This document shows, piece after piece, positions 17,639-26,749 of a DNA stretch of 64,000 bases; the stretch's first letter is position 1, and every line of letters begins with the position of its first letter. Source of the stretch: Fusobacterium sp. SYSU M8D902 (GTDB taxonomy: Bacteria; Fusobacteriota; Fusobacteriia; Fusobacteriales; Fusobacteriaceae); the NCBI RefSeq assembly GCF_040199715.1, contig NZ_JBEFNA010000002.1, positions 180,454-244,453 of the forward strand. The letters run 5' to 3'. A program made the position numbers and the translations under genes. Under the pieces are notes generated by a model, which saw only the letters and a list, made by a program, of their open reading frames with translations, was not told the DNA's origin and ran no database searches.

Positions 17639-18640
17639 CTATCCTACTATTTGATATTTTTTCATAAACTGTTCTACTTTTTCTACATCTACTACTGGCA
17701 CCTTAGAGATCTCTCCATCTATTCTAACTTCGATCTCCTCTTTACCCTTACATTTAGAGTATCTTGAAAATAACTCTTTTACCAACTCTAGCTCTTCCTG
17801 TGTAAACTCTCCAAACCCTAACATATGAGGTCCTGGAACTCTATGTCCACATAGGTAAAAACTTCCTAACTCTTTATATCCTGCTATTCTCTCATTTCCC
17901 TCTTGATCTCTACCTACAAACAAATACTTACCTTTATCTAATCTATAAAATCTACTCTTCTTGATCAAGTGGAAAAGGAATGAGTAATCCTCTTCTAAAT
18001 ACCCATCTTTTTCTAATACAGATAGTCTATCAGAAAAAGCTGGATCTGTCAATAGGCAACCTCCACCTGGACTAGGATACTCTTTTAATCCATATTTTTC
18101 CATTAACTCCATCTGAATCTGTCTACTTCTTCCTTGAATATCTAGAAGCTTTTCTCTATCTATCCATCCCTCTAATTCTGGTTTACTAGGTGGTAATAGT
18201 TTTGCTGATAATGGTCTAACTATTAACTCATCCATACCTGATAATTTTTTTACTTTTTCTAAAGCAGCAGAGTTTTGTGACATAGGTCTTTGACCTAATA
18301 CCTCTCCAGATATTACAAAATCCGCATCATACTTTTCTAAAAGCTCTCCTGCTACTTTAAACATAAGAGAGTGGCAATCTATACAAGGATTCATATTTTT
18401 CCCTCTTCCATAGACAGGATTTTTCACCACTTCAGTATGTCTTTTTTCAAAATGTACATACTCCACCTTTATCCCTAATTGTTCTGCCATTTTCTCAGCT
18501 TTTTCATTTTTCCCACCAAAAAAATGCGATACAAAATTTAATGCAATAACATCAATCCCTTGATCTTTTACAACTTTTATTGCTAAAGCACTATCCAATC
18601 CTCCTGAAAATAGTGCCAATGCTCTCCTTCTTTTTTCCAC
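17639..18640 (-). CDS. PP-loop ATP pyrophosphatase, predicted tRNA thiolation enzyme (ThiI/MnmA-like)
   Basis: The 333-residue protein has an N-terminal PP-loop, ALFSGGLDSALAIK, which binds and splits ATP to AMP to activate a substrate. It carries a CxxC pair (NPCIDCH, about residue 90) and a third Cys in the loop PSPGGGCLLTD (about residue 190), consistent with a thiouridine synthase that uses Cys persulfide chemistry. The C-terminal 100 residues resemble no domain I can name. Start is a GTG three bases after the sepF stop. Exact tRNA position modified is unknown; annotation as ThiI would be only approximate because the THUMP domain is absent. Confidence 0.65.
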   Translation of the reverse strand: MEKRRRALALFSGGLDSALAIKVVKDQGIDVIALNFVSHFFGGKNEKAEKMAEQLGIKVEYVHFEKRHTEVVKNPVYGRGKNMNPCIDCHSLMFKVAGELLEKYDADFVISGEVLGQRPMSQNSAALEKVKKLSGMDELIVRPLSAKLLPPSKPELEGWIDREKLLDIQGRSRQIQMELMEKYGLKEYPSPGGGCLLTDPAFSDRLSVLEKDGYLEEDYSFLFHLIKKSRFYRLDKGKYLFVGRDQEGNERIAGYKELGSFYLCGHRVPGPHMLGFGEFTQEELELVKELFSRYSKCKGKEEIEVRIDGEISKVPVVDVEKVEQFMKKYQIVG

Positions 18641-18642
18641 TT

Positions 18643-19164
18643 CTACCTCTCTTCTTTTCCAAAATCCTTGAATATTCTTGGGTTCATAGTCTTTTTATCC
18701 TCATAATAAACCTTCATACTCTTAGGAACTATTGTATAAACTTTTTTGCTAATTACTAGATAGTTAGATTCCTTTACAGTCATAGCTCCTGACAAGAAAT
18801 TCATAAGTCTAATTGCTGTATCCTCATCTAAATACTCTAGATTTAATGTTACCATCTTATCTGCTCTTATATAATCTACTATTTTTCTACAATCAGAAAA
18901 TGCTTTTGGATCTAAAAATATTGTTTGGCAATTGCTTCCACTACTGATCTCATTTTCTAAACTTGAAGTCTGTTTCTGCTTAAACCCTGTATGAGGAATA
19001 TGTGGAGCTGGAGTAGATTCAACTTCATTTTGAACTGTACTTCCCTTATTTATCTCAACTTCTGTTATTCCACTATCTTCGAATCTTAACTCTTCATCCT
19101 CTTCGACTCCATCTGGAAATCCAAAAAACTCCTTAACATTATCAAAAAGCTTTTTCTTGCTCAT
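18643..19164 (-). CDS. sepF: Cell division protein SepF
   Basis: The 173-residue protein has the SepF plan: an N-terminal amphipathic start (MSKKKLFDNVKEFFGF), a charged flexible linker, and a C-terminal core (about 85-165) with IVDYIRADKMVTLNLEYL and the FLSGAMTV stretch. SepF anchors and aligns FtsZ filaments at the membrane. The ATG at 19164 is preferred over one at 19188 because AGGAGG lies 9 bases upstream. It follows a YggS-type gene, the same order (yggS-sepF) seen in Gram-positive division clusters. Confidence 0.85.
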   Translation of the reverse strand: MSKKKLFDNVKEFFGFPDGVEEDEELRFEDSGITEVEINKGSTVQNEVESTPAPHIPHTGFKQKQTSSLENEISSGSNCQTIFLDPKAFSDCRKIVDYIRADKMVTLNLEYLDEDTAIRLMNFLSGAMTVKESNYLVISKKVYTIVPKSMKVYYEDKKTMNPRIFKDFGKEER

Positions 19165-19177
19165 CTCTACTCTCCTC

Positions 19178-19858
19178 CTATTTCTCATATATTTTTCTAC
19201 CTACTCTTATGAGAGTAGCACCCTCTTTTAGGGCTAATTTATAATCATTTGTCATACCCATAGATAACTCTGTAAGTTGACCCTTAAAGTATCTTTCATT
19301 CAGCTCATCCTTTATCTCTCTAAGCCTTCTAAATACTCTTGTCACCAACTCTTTATCATCTGTAAATGGAGCCATTGTCATAAGACCTATGATATTTATG
19401 TTATTTAGTGCCATAAGTTCTGGCAACTCACCATATAGATCCTCCAAATCATACCCCTCTTTACTCTCTTCTCCAGCTATATTTATCTCCAACAGAACAT
19501 CTATCTTTCTGTTATTTTGAAGAGCTCTCTTATCAATCTCCTGAGCTAGAGAAAGTTTATTTACAGAGTGTATCAACTTAATAAATGAGGCTATATACTT
19601 AACCTTATTTTTTTGAAGATTACCTATAAAGTGCCACTCAATATCATCTTTATTTTCTGAGTTGTATTTTTCATACTTCTCTTTGATAACCTGTGCTTTA
19701 TTTTCACCAAACACTCTTACATTACAGTTTAATATTTCATCCATAACATCTGATTGTACATACTTAGTAACTGCAATAAATTTTACTTTTTCAGGATATA
19801 TTGAATAATTTTTTATATCCTCTTGAATATCTTCAATATTCTTTTCTATACTACTCAT
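19178..19858 (-). CDS. PLP homeostasis protein (YggS/PLPBP family)
   Basis: The 226-residue protein is a single-domain PLP-binding TIM barrel related to alanine racemase but with no known catalysis. The PLP lysine is in FIAVTKYVQSD near residue 31, and the family marks WHFIGNLQKNK and LSMGMTNDYKLAL are present. It keeps pyridoxal phosphate and amino/keto-acid pools in balance. It lies between hemW and sepF. Confidence 0.92.
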   Translation of the reverse strand: MSSIEKNIEDIQEDIKNYSIYPEKVKFIAVTKYVQSDVMDEILNCNVRVFGENKAQVIKEKYEKYNSENKDDIEWHFIGNLQKNKVKYIASFIKLIHSVNKLSLAQEIDKRALQNNRKIDVLLEINIAGEESKEGYDLEDLYGELPELMALNNINIIGLMTMAPFTDDKELVTRVFRRLREIKDELNERYFKGQLTELSMGMTNDYKLALKEGATLIRVGRKIYEK

Positions 19859-19871
19859 CTTTCAACTCCAT

Positions 19872-20948
19872 TTAAATAAACTCATCTAGAACATCATTAG
19901 CAAGCATTATTCCCTTTCTTGTGAGAAGAAAATGCTCCCCTACTCTATATAAAAAACCTTTTTCTTCCAATTCTAGACATTTTTTTAAATATTTCTCACT
20001 TGGAACTACTCCCTTTTTTAGAAGTCTGAATCCCAACATATATTTATATTGCTCCTTTGAGTCTAAATCTACAAATTCACTTTCCAATATTGGTATTTCT
20101 CTTTTATCTATAGTATCATAATATTTAGAAATTTGCACCTGATTTTTGTATCTCTTTTTATCTATATATCCTGAAGCTCCCAATCCTATCCCCAAATACT
20201 CTCTATTTTCCCAGTATTTAGAGTTGTGTCGAGCCTCTCTATTAGGTAAACAAAAATTGGAGATCTCATAGTGAATATATCCCATCTCTTGAGATTTATC
20301 TATTATATATTCAAACATTTGAGCTTCCAATTCATTCTCAGTTTCACTGTACACTCCCTCTTCTAATTTCTTAAAAAACGGTGTCCCCTCTTCCCAAATC
20401 AATGAGTAAATTGAAAAATGGTCAGGTCTTAATTCTAACAATCTATGCAGATCAGATTTCACTGCTTGTAAACTTTGGTTTGGAAGTGAAAACATAAGAT
20501 CTAAACTTATATTCTCAAAGCCAGCTTCCCTAGCTTGTAAATAAGTCTCTATTCCCTCTTTAGAGCTATGCATTCTTCCTAATACTTTTAACATCTCATC
20601 ATCAAAAGTTTGAATTCCAATACTCACTCTATTTATTCCAGCCTTTTTAAATCCTCTTAACTTTTCTAAATCTACAGTCTTAGGATTTACCTCCAAAGTT
20701 ACCTCTGCTCCATCTTTTATCTTTAATCTTTTTATTATCCTCTCCACATCTTCACAATCTAAAAGAGAGGGAGTCCCCCCTCCCAAGTAGACTGTGTCAT
20801 ACTCATATTCAGGATATAAGTCTATCTCTTTTAAAATATAATCCACATATTTTTTCCTATCATCTTCATTTGATTTGAAAGATAGGAAATCACAGTAGTT
20901 ACATTTATTCATACAGAAAGGAATATGGATGTAAACTCCATCTAACAT
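19872..20948 (-). CDS. hemW: HemW-like radical SAM protein
   Basis: The 358-residue protein has the radical-SAM cluster motif in HIPFCMNKCNYCDF (about 8-21; CxxxCxxC) and the GGGTPSLL and ISIGIQTFDDEML motifs of the HemN/HemW family. It lacks the N-terminal extension of true coproporphyrinogen dehydrogenase HemN, so HemW, a heme-binding chaperone, is the better call. Such proteins are often mis-annotated as oxygen-independent coproporphyrinogen oxidase. No heme synthesis genes are nearby. Confidence 0.88.
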   Translation of the reverse strand: MLDGVYIHIPFCMNKCNYCDFLSFKSNEDDRKKYVDYILKEIDLYPEYEYDTVYLGGGTPSLLDCEDVERIIKRLKIKDGAEVTLEVNPKTVDLEKLRGFKKAGINRVSIGIQTFDDEMLKVLGRMHSSKEGIETYLQAREAGFENISLDLMFSLPNQSLQAVKSDLHRLLELRPDHFSIYSLIWEEGTPFFKKLEEGVYSETENELEAQMFEYIIDKSQEMGYIHYEISNFCLPNREARHNSKYWENREYLGIGLGASGYIDKKRYKNQVQISKYYDTIDKREIPILESEFVDLDSKEQYKYMLGFRLLKKGVVPSEKYLKKCLELEEKGFLYRVGEHFLLTRKGIMLANDVLDEFI

Positions 20949-20961
20949 TATCTCCTCCTAA

Positions 20962-22686
20962 CTATAATGTATCTATATATTTTATAAACTCCTCTTTTAC
21001 ATATTGAAGTTTTTCATCAGCTTTTTTATTGTCTGAATCTACAACACACAAGTAGTATTTTATTTTTGGCTCTGTTCCAGAAGGTCTAACTGTAATATAT
21101 GTCTTATCTTCTAAGATAATTTGAATAACATCAGATTTTGGTAATTCAATTCTCTTCTCTTGACCTGTTAAACAATCCTTTTCCACTTGTAATTTATAAT
21201 CTTTAATTATAGATACTTTCTTACCACATATTACTGTATGAGCTTTATTTCTCATATTCTCCATTATTTTTCCAATTGCCTCTAGTCCTGATTTTCCTGT
21301 TTTTGTTACAGAAACAGTTTCCTCTTTATACCAACCATATTTCTCATATAATTTATTTAACTCTCTATATAGAGTTGATCCTATACTGTCATAGTAAGTA
21401 GCCATTTCAGCTATCATAAGAGAAGCTACAACTGCATCTTTATCTCTTACATGAGTTCCAACTAAGTAACCTATCGACTCTTCAAATCCAAATAGGAATG
21501 TTCCATCTAACTCTTTATTTTCAAACTGTCTAATCTTTTCTCCTATATATTTAAATCCTGTCAATGTTCTAAATAGTTGTACTCCCTTATCTTTTGCTAT
21601 GACATCTAACATTGGTGTTGAAACAATAGTTGAGATTACAGCTCCATTAGCTGGAATATCTTTTTTCATCTCTAAAAGATAGTTCATCAATAAGATTCCC
21701 AATTGATTTCCATTAGGGTAGTACCACTCATTATTGTCATCTTTTATCGCTATTCCTGTTCTATCTGCATCTGGGTCATTAGCTAAACATAGAGTTGCTC
21801 CCACTCTATCTGCTAACTCTGTACTCAATTTAAAAACAGCTTTATCCTCTGGATTAGCATATGAACAAGTTGGGAACATTCCATCTGGCATCTCTTGTTC
21901 TGGAACTGTGTATACAGATTCATACCCCATCTCTTTCAATACTCTCTGTACTGCTACTCTTCCTGTTCCATGCAATGGTGAGTACACTATTTTAAACTCT
22001 TTTTTATTTGGTAAATCTCTATTTATAGCCTGTTTTTCAACTTCCTCTATAAATCTATCATCTACTTTTTTCCCTATATATTCTAGTAATCCTTGAGCTA
22101 TAGCTTCCTCTTCACTTATAATCTTTATATCTTTGAATAGATCAACAGAGTTTACAGCATTTACCACTCCACTTGCTTGTGGCTCTACTATCTGAGCTCC
22201 ATCTTCCCAATATACTTTGTATCCATTGTACTCCTGTGGATTGTGTGATGCTGTTACCATCACTCCAGCTTGAGCTTTTAACTCTCTAGTTGCAAAAGAA
22301 AGCTCTGGAGTAGATCTTAAAGATTCAAATAGATAAGCTTTTATTCCATTTCCTGCCAAAACAAGAGCTGTATTCAAAGCATATTCAGTAGATCCTATTC
22401 TACAATCATAAGCTATTGCTACCCCTTTTTTAGCTCCCAACTCTCCAGTAGATTTTAAGATATAATCAGCTAATCCTTGAGTTGCCTTTCTTATATTGTA
22501 ATTATTGATTCTATTTCTTCCAACTCCTCTTATACCTCTCATTCCAGCAGTTCCAAAGCTTAAATCAGTATAAAATCTGTTTTCTATCTCTTTTTCATCA
22601 TCTTTTATATTTAAAAGCTCCTCTCTGTCTTCTTTAGTTATAACATCAGAGTTTAACCACATTTTATAATAATCTAAATAATTCAT
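20962..22686 (-). CDS. Phosphoglucomutase / phosphomannomutase
   Basis: The 574-residue alpha-D-phosphohexomutase interconverts hexose 1- and 6-phosphates. The phospho-Ser is in VMVTASHNPQEYNG (about 140), the metal loop is DPDADRTG (about 300), the sugar loop is FGFEESIGY (about 400) and the phosphate-binding end is RPSGTEPKIKYY. Length and order match the PgcA-type mutases. The ATG at 22686 is used rather than the one at 22701 because AGGAGG falls between them. It opens the operon leading to hemW, yggS, sepF and the PP-loop gene. Confidence 0.93.
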   Translation of the reverse strand: MNYLDYYKMWLNSDVITKEDREELLNIKDDEKEIENRFYTDLSFGTAGMRGIRGVGRNRINNYNIRKATQGLADYILKSTGELGAKKGVAIAYDCRIGSTEYALNTALVLAGNGIKAYLFESLRSTPELSFATRELKAQAGVMVTASHNPQEYNGYKVYWEDGAQIVEPQASGVVNAVNSVDLFKDIKIISEEEAIAQGLLEYIGKKVDDRFIEEVEKQAINRDLPNKKEFKIVYSPLHGTGRVAVQRVLKEMGYESVYTVPEQEMPDGMFPTCSYANPEDKAVFKLSTELADRVGATLCLANDPDADRTGIAIKDDNNEWYYPNGNQLGILLMNYLLEMKKDIPANGAVISTIVSTPMLDVIAKDKGVQLFRTLTGFKYIGEKIRQFENKELDGTFLFGFEESIGYLVGTHVRDKDAVVASLMIAEMATYYDSIGSTLYRELNKLYEKYGWYKEETVSVTKTGKSGLEAIGKIMENMRNKAHTVICGKKVSIIKDYKLQVEKDCLTGQEKRIELPKSDVIQIILEDKTYITVRPSGTEPKIKYYLCVVDSDNKKADEKLQYVKEEFIKYIDTL

Positions 22687-22799
22687 AAGTTGCCTCCTCA
22701 ATACTCTTTTATTACTATGTTTATATTATACCCTATTCTTCAGAAATATTTAACATTTTATTAAAAAATTTACAGACTTTTTTTATTTATTTTATTAAC

Positions 22800-22831
22800 C
22801 AAAAAATAAGAGAGGTTTGTCACCTCTCTGT
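22800..22831 (-). terminator. Intrinsic terminator of mgtE
   Basis: On the minus strand AGAGAGGT pairs with ACCTCTCT across a five-base loop, followed by TTATTTTTT. Confidence 0.85.
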
Positions 22832-22835
22832 TATA

Positions 22836-24182
22836 TTAAGCTAAATGTAAATAGTGAGTTGATACCAAGAAAAATACTATCAAGGCACAGGCATCAATTA
22901 TAGTTGTAATTAAAGGACTAGCCATAATTGCTGGATCTAATTTAAATCCTTTTGCCACTATTGGAAGAGTACTTCCCACTCCTTTAGCTATTATTATTGT
23001 AATAAATAAACTTAAAGATATTGCAAAAGATACTGTATAGTCTATGTCACTTAAGTAATAGATTATTAAAAAGTTTACTACTGATAAAACTAAACCAATA
23101 ACTATACTTACTCTTAACTCCTTCCAGAATATCTCTTTAATATCTGATAGTTCAATCTCTTCTAAGGCGATACCTCTTGTAATAAGAGTAGAAGCCTGAG
23201 CTCCTGCATTTCCACCTGTTGACATTAGCATAGGTATGAATGAGATCAATACCATAGCTGATTGTAAAACTCCCTCATATGTCCTAATTATTATCCCTGT
23301 AAAAGTTGCAAGTATCATTAAAATTAAAAGCCACCCTATTCTCTGTTTTACCAAAGAAAAAACTGACTCTTTCAAATACTCTTCATCTGATGGAGCCATT
23401 GCTGCCATCTTTTGTAAATCCTCTGTGTACTCCTGATCAATAACGTCAACTACGTCATCTATCGTGATAATTCCAACTAGTCTATCTTCATTATCCACAA
23501 CTGGCATAGATGTCAAGTCGTACTTTCTAAAGTCTGAAGCAATATTTTCCTGATCATCAGTTGTACGACAACTTATTACATTTGTCTCCATTGCCTCTAT
23601 AAGTGGTATATCATCATCTAAGAAAATCAATTTCTTTAATGATATATACCCCACAAGTTTTCTCTGATTATCTATTATATAACAGATATCAATTGTCTCA
23701 TTATCAATTCCAAATCTTTTGATAGAGTGTAATGCTTGTCCAATATTCATATCATTTTTTAGTGAAACATACTCAACTGTCATAACACTACCAGCACTAT
23801 TTTCTGGATATCTTAAAAACTGATTTATAAGATTTCTCATATCAGATGTAGTATTTTGTAAAATCTTGTCTACTACATTAGCTGGCATCTCCTCAATAAA
23901 ATCCACAGTGTCATCAATAAACATATCATTTATGATATTACGTACCTCTTCATCAGTTATATTTTCAATGATCTCCTGCTGTTTATCAGAAGAAAGATAG
24001 CTAAAGATATCAGAAGATAAACTCTTAGGTAAAATTCTAAAAAGTTTCAACCCCTGTTCTCTACTCATATCCTCGAAGTATTCAGCTATATCAACTGGTT
24101 GCATATCAGCTAATACCTCTCTAACTTTGTTTAGTTGATTCGTCTCTAATAAATGAAAAATATCTTCCAACGGAACCTCCAT
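22836..24182 (-). CDS. mgtE: Magnesium transporter MgtE
   Basis: The 448-residue protein has the MgtE order: N-terminal helical sensor domain (about 1-125), two CBS domains (about 130-250; SVMTVEYVSLKND and the SMPVVDNEDRLVGIITIDDVVDV stretch), then five membrane segments. The pore region carries PMLMSTGGNAGAQAS, the family's selectivity stretch. The channel closes when Mg binds the cytosolic domains. The ATG at 24182 is chosen because GGAGG lies 8 bases before it. No M-box riboswitch is visible in the short leader. Confidence 0.94.
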   Translation of the reverse strand: MEVPLEDIFHLLETNQLNKVREVLADMQPVDIAEYFEDMSREQGLKLFRILPKSLSSDIFSYLSSDKQQEIIENITDEEVRNIINDMFIDDTVDFIEEMPANVVDKILQNTTSDMRNLINQFLRYPENSAGSVMTVEYVSLKNDMNIGQALHSIKRFGIDNETIDICYIIDNQRKLVGYISLKKLIFLDDDIPLIEAMETNVISCRTTDDQENIASDFRKYDLTSMPVVDNEDRLVGIITIDDVVDVIDQEYTEDLQKMAAMAPSDEEYLKESVFSLVKQRIGWLLILMILATFTGIIIRTYEGVLQSAMVLISFIPMLMSTGGNAGAQASTLITRGIALEEIELSDIKEIFWKELRVSIVIGLVLSVVNFLIIYYLSDIDYTVSFAISLSLFITIIIAKGVGSTLPIVAKGFKLDPAIMASPLITTIIDACALIVFFLVSTHYLHLA

Positions 24183-24326
24183 GTATAAAACCTCCATATA
24201 TAAAAATCTCTCTTATTATAGATTACCATTTTAATTTAAAAAAGGCAAATAAAAATTCTATATTACTACAAATTAATCCTTAAATATTGTATAATATAAG
24301 TGAATGAAAAAATTAGGAGGCTAATA

Positions 24327-25637
24327 ATGAATATAAAAGCTAGAGTTATCAGCTTAATTAAAGAGGTTGAAAATGGAAAATATTCCAATATAGCTCTCAA
24401 TGAGTATTTTAAAGATAATGCTCTATCAAAAAAAGAGAGAGGATTTATCACTGAACTTTTTTACGGAGTGATTAGAAATAAAATTTTCCTTGATTATGAG
24501 ATTGAAAAGAGGACTACATCTGTAAAAAAAGATTGGTTAAAAAATATGTTAAGAATCTCTATGTATCAGATGAGTTTTATGAATAGTGATGATAAGGGTG
24601 TCATTTGGGAAGCCACAGAACTATCTAAGAAAAAGTTTGGTGTCCCTGTAGGAAAATTTGTAAATGGAGTTTTAAGAAGTTATCAAAGAGAGTGGAAAGA
24701 TGATGTAAAAGATTTAAAAGAGAGTGGAAAAGCTCATATCTATCTATCATATCCACAGTGGTTTTATGAAAAACTTATTGGTGAATATGGTGTTGAAGAG
24801 GGAGAGTTATTTCTAAAATCTCTAAAAAAAATACCCTATATCAGCTTTAGAGTTAACACTTTAAAATATACAACTGATGAGTTTGAAAAATTATTACAAG
24901 AGAAGAAGATTGATATTATCAAAAAAGTCGATACTGTTTACTATGTTGACTCTGGAATATTACTATACAGTGACGAGTTTAAATCTGGAAAGATAATTGT
25001 TCAAGATGGCTCTTCATATCTTTCAGCTAGAAACTTAGCTCCTAAAAGCGGGGAGTCAGTCCTAGATACTTGTAGTGCACCTGGTGGAAAAACAGCAGTT
25101 TTAGGGGAACTTATGAAAAATGAAGGAGAGCTTTTAGCTCTAGATATCTATCCACATAAATTAAAACTTATAGAGGAAAACTGTAAAAAGTGTGGTATTA
25201 CCATAGTTCAACCTGTAAAGATGGACGCTAGAAAACTTAATCAACAGGGAAAAAAGTTTGATAAAATTTTAGTAGATGCACCTTGTAGTGGATATGGTGT
25301 ACTTAGAAAAAAACCTGAAGCTATATATAATAAAGACTCTGAAAACGTAGAAGAACTTGCTAAGTTACAGTTTGAAATCTTAGAATCAGCCTCTCAAATT
25401 TTAAAAGAGAGTGGTGAGTTAGTATATAGTACTTGTACTATTTTAACTGAAGAAAATGGTAAAAATATTAAAAAATTTTTAGAAAAATACCCTGAATTTA
25501 CTACAACTGATCTCTATATTCCTGAAAATGTAAATGGAACTTTTGATGAGGTAGGTGGATTCACTGTAGATTATAAAGAGGAGATCCTAGATGGATTCTA
25601 TATCGTAAAATTAAAAAAGAGAGGAAAAGAATGTTAG
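24327..25637 (+). CDS. rsmB: 16S rRNA (cytosine-967 C5) methyltransferase RsmB
   Basis: The 436-residue enzyme has an N-terminal NusB-like RNA-binding domain (about 1-130) and a C-terminal SAM methyltransferase. Motif I is CSAPGGKTAVL, motif IV with one catalytic Cys is DAPCSGYGVLRKKPE and motif VI with the other is YSTCTILTEEN. The ATG at 24327 has TAGGAGG 7 bases upstream; an in-frame GTG at 24300 is rejected. A -10 (TATAAT) lies just ahead. It overlaps the next gene by 7 bases. Confidence 0.92.
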   Translation: MNIKARVISLIKEVENGKYSNIALNEYFKDNALSKKERGFITELFYGVIRNKIFLDYEIEKRTTSVKKDWLKNMLRISMYQMSFMNSDDKGVIWEATELSKKKFGVPVGKFVNGVLRSYQREWKDDVKDLKESGKAHIYLSYPQWFYEKLIGEYGVEEGELFLKSLKKIPYISFRVNTLKYTTDEFEKLLQEKKIDIIKKVDTVYYVDSGILLYSDEFKSGKIIVQDGSSYLSARNLAPKSGESVLDTCSAPGGKTAVLGELMKNEGELLALDIYPHKLKLIEENCKKCGITIVQPVKMDARKLNQQGKKFDKILVDAPCSGYGVLRKKPEAIYNKDSENVEELAKLQFEILESASQILKESGELVYSTCTILTEENGKNIKKFLEKYPEFTTTDLYIPENVNGTFDEVGGFTVDYKEEILDGFYIVKLKKRGKEC

Positions 25638-26266
25638 AAGAGTTAAAAGAAGCAAATAGATATATAATTGATAAGATTAAAGAGAAGGACACACTTATTC
25701 TTGAGATGGAAAAATATGCTGAAGAGTTTAATGTTCCTATTGTGACAAAAGAGGTAGCTGAATACTTAAAATTTATAGTTAAAAGTCACCAATTTAAAAA
25801 TGTTTTAGAGGTGGGGACTGCTATTGGTTACTCTGGAATCCTTATGGCTAGAGAGATTCAGAAAAATGGTGGAAAGCTATATACCATTGAGATTGATGAG
25901 GAAAGATTCAATCTAGCTCAAGAAAATTTTAAAAAATCTAATTTAGATAATATAATCTCTATTAAGGGAGATGCTGTAGAGGAGATTAAAAAAATTAATG
26001 ATAAGTTTGACTTTGTTTTTATAGATGCCTCAAAAGGACACTATATGGAATTTTTTGAAGATTCTTATAAACTTCTTAATGAAAATGGAATCATATTTAT
26101 CGACAATATTATGTTTAGAGGTTATCTGTACAAAGAGTTTCCAAAAAGATTCAAGACAATAGTTAGAAGATTGAATGAATTTATTGACTATCTCTATGAG
26201 AGAGAGGGAGGGGAGTTTGTACTTCTTCCTTTTGGAGATGGAATAGGGCTATACAGAAAAAAATAG
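25631..26266 (+). CDS. SAM-dependent O-methyltransferase (TrmR/YrrM-like)
   Basis: The 211-residue protein is a class I methyltransferase of the catechol O-methyltransferase-like group. Motif I is VLEVGTAIGYSGILMA (about 57-72), and FDFVFIDASKGHY and GIIFIDNIMFRG carry the metal-binding acidic and Asn residues. Bacterial members such as TrmR methylate 5-hydroxyuridine in tRNA, and the overlap with rsmB fits an RNA-modifying role. Small-molecule methylation remains possible. Confidence 0.82.
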   Translation: MLEELKEANRYIIDKIKEKDTLILEMEKYAEEFNVPIVTKEVAEYLKFIVKSHQFKNVLEVGTAIGYSGILMAREIQKNGGKLYTIEIDEERFNLAQENFKKSNLDNIISIKGDAVEEIKKINDKFDFVFIDASKGHYMEFFEDSYKLLNENGIIFIDNIMFRGYLYKEFPKRFKTIVRRLNEFIDYLYEREGGEFVLLPFGDGIGLYRKK

Positions 26267-26279
26267 TTGTATCTTACTG

Positions 26280-26316
26280 AGGAGAAGAGTGGATTACAAG
26301 CACTCTTCTCCTTTAA
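26280..26316 (+). terminator. Intrinsic terminator after the O-methyltransferase gene
   Basis: AGGAGAAGAGTG pairs perfectly with CACTCTTCTCCT around a nine-base loop, followed by TTTAATATTT. Confidence 0.8.
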
Positions 26317-26355
26317 TATTTCTAAAATATTTACATAGTAGATAGGTTAAAAATA

Positions 26356-26364
26356 TGGTATAAT
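26356..26364 (+). promoter_or_regulatory. Extended -10 promoter for the winged-helix/smc unit
   Basis: TGGTATAAT fits TGnTATAAT and lies about 35 bases before the ATG at 26399. A -35 at the usual spacing is not evident. Confidence 0.4.
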
Positions 26365-26398
26365 TTTTTAACAGAAGATTTTATTGTAAGGAGATTAT

Positions 26399-26725
26399 AT
26401 GAGTAAAAATTTAAATGATATAGATATTAAAGTTATAAAATTTCTCTTATCTGCTGGTGTCTATAGTGAATTAGCAATAGTTAAAAACTTAGGAATCAGC
26501 TATGAAGAGTTATCTCAATCCTTTGAAAGACTTACAAAAGAAGGATACTTAGAAACATATGAAGAGTTTCAAAAGAGAGAGAATGAGGAGTGTTCTACTT
26601 CATCTGGTTGTGGTGGTTGCTCTAAAGATAAAAAAAGTTGTGGTTCATGTTGCTCTAACGCTCCAAAAGATTACTCAGATGTAAAGGTAATTACTTGGAA
26701 AGCAATAGATGAATTTCAAGAATAA
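26399..26725 (+). CDS. Winged-helix protein with a cysteine cluster
   Basis: The family is not certain. The first 60 residues of 108 form a small winged helix (DIDIKVIKFLLSAGVYSELA, then SYEELSQSFERLTKEGYLE). Residues about 65-88 hold seven Cys, with CGGC and CGSCC-type spacing. The combination recalls FeoC, a small winged-helix protein that can carry an Fe-S cluster, but no feoAB is near. It could be a metal- or redox-sensing regulator. It lies 24 bases before smc, with its own extended -10 and AAGGAG site, so it probably leads the smc transcript. Confidence 0.6.
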   Translation: MSKNLNDIDIKVIKFLLSAGVYSELAIVKNLGISYEELSQSFERLTKEGYLETYEEFQKRENEECSTSSGCGGCSKDKKSCGSCCSNAPKDYSDVKVITWKAIDEFQE

Positions 26726-26749
26726 ATTACTATATTACAGGGGGCATAA

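Noticed and set aside
24183..24326. Possible M-box riboswitch before mgtE
   Set aside because: The leader is under 100 bases, AT-rich, and shows none of the paired helices of the M-box.
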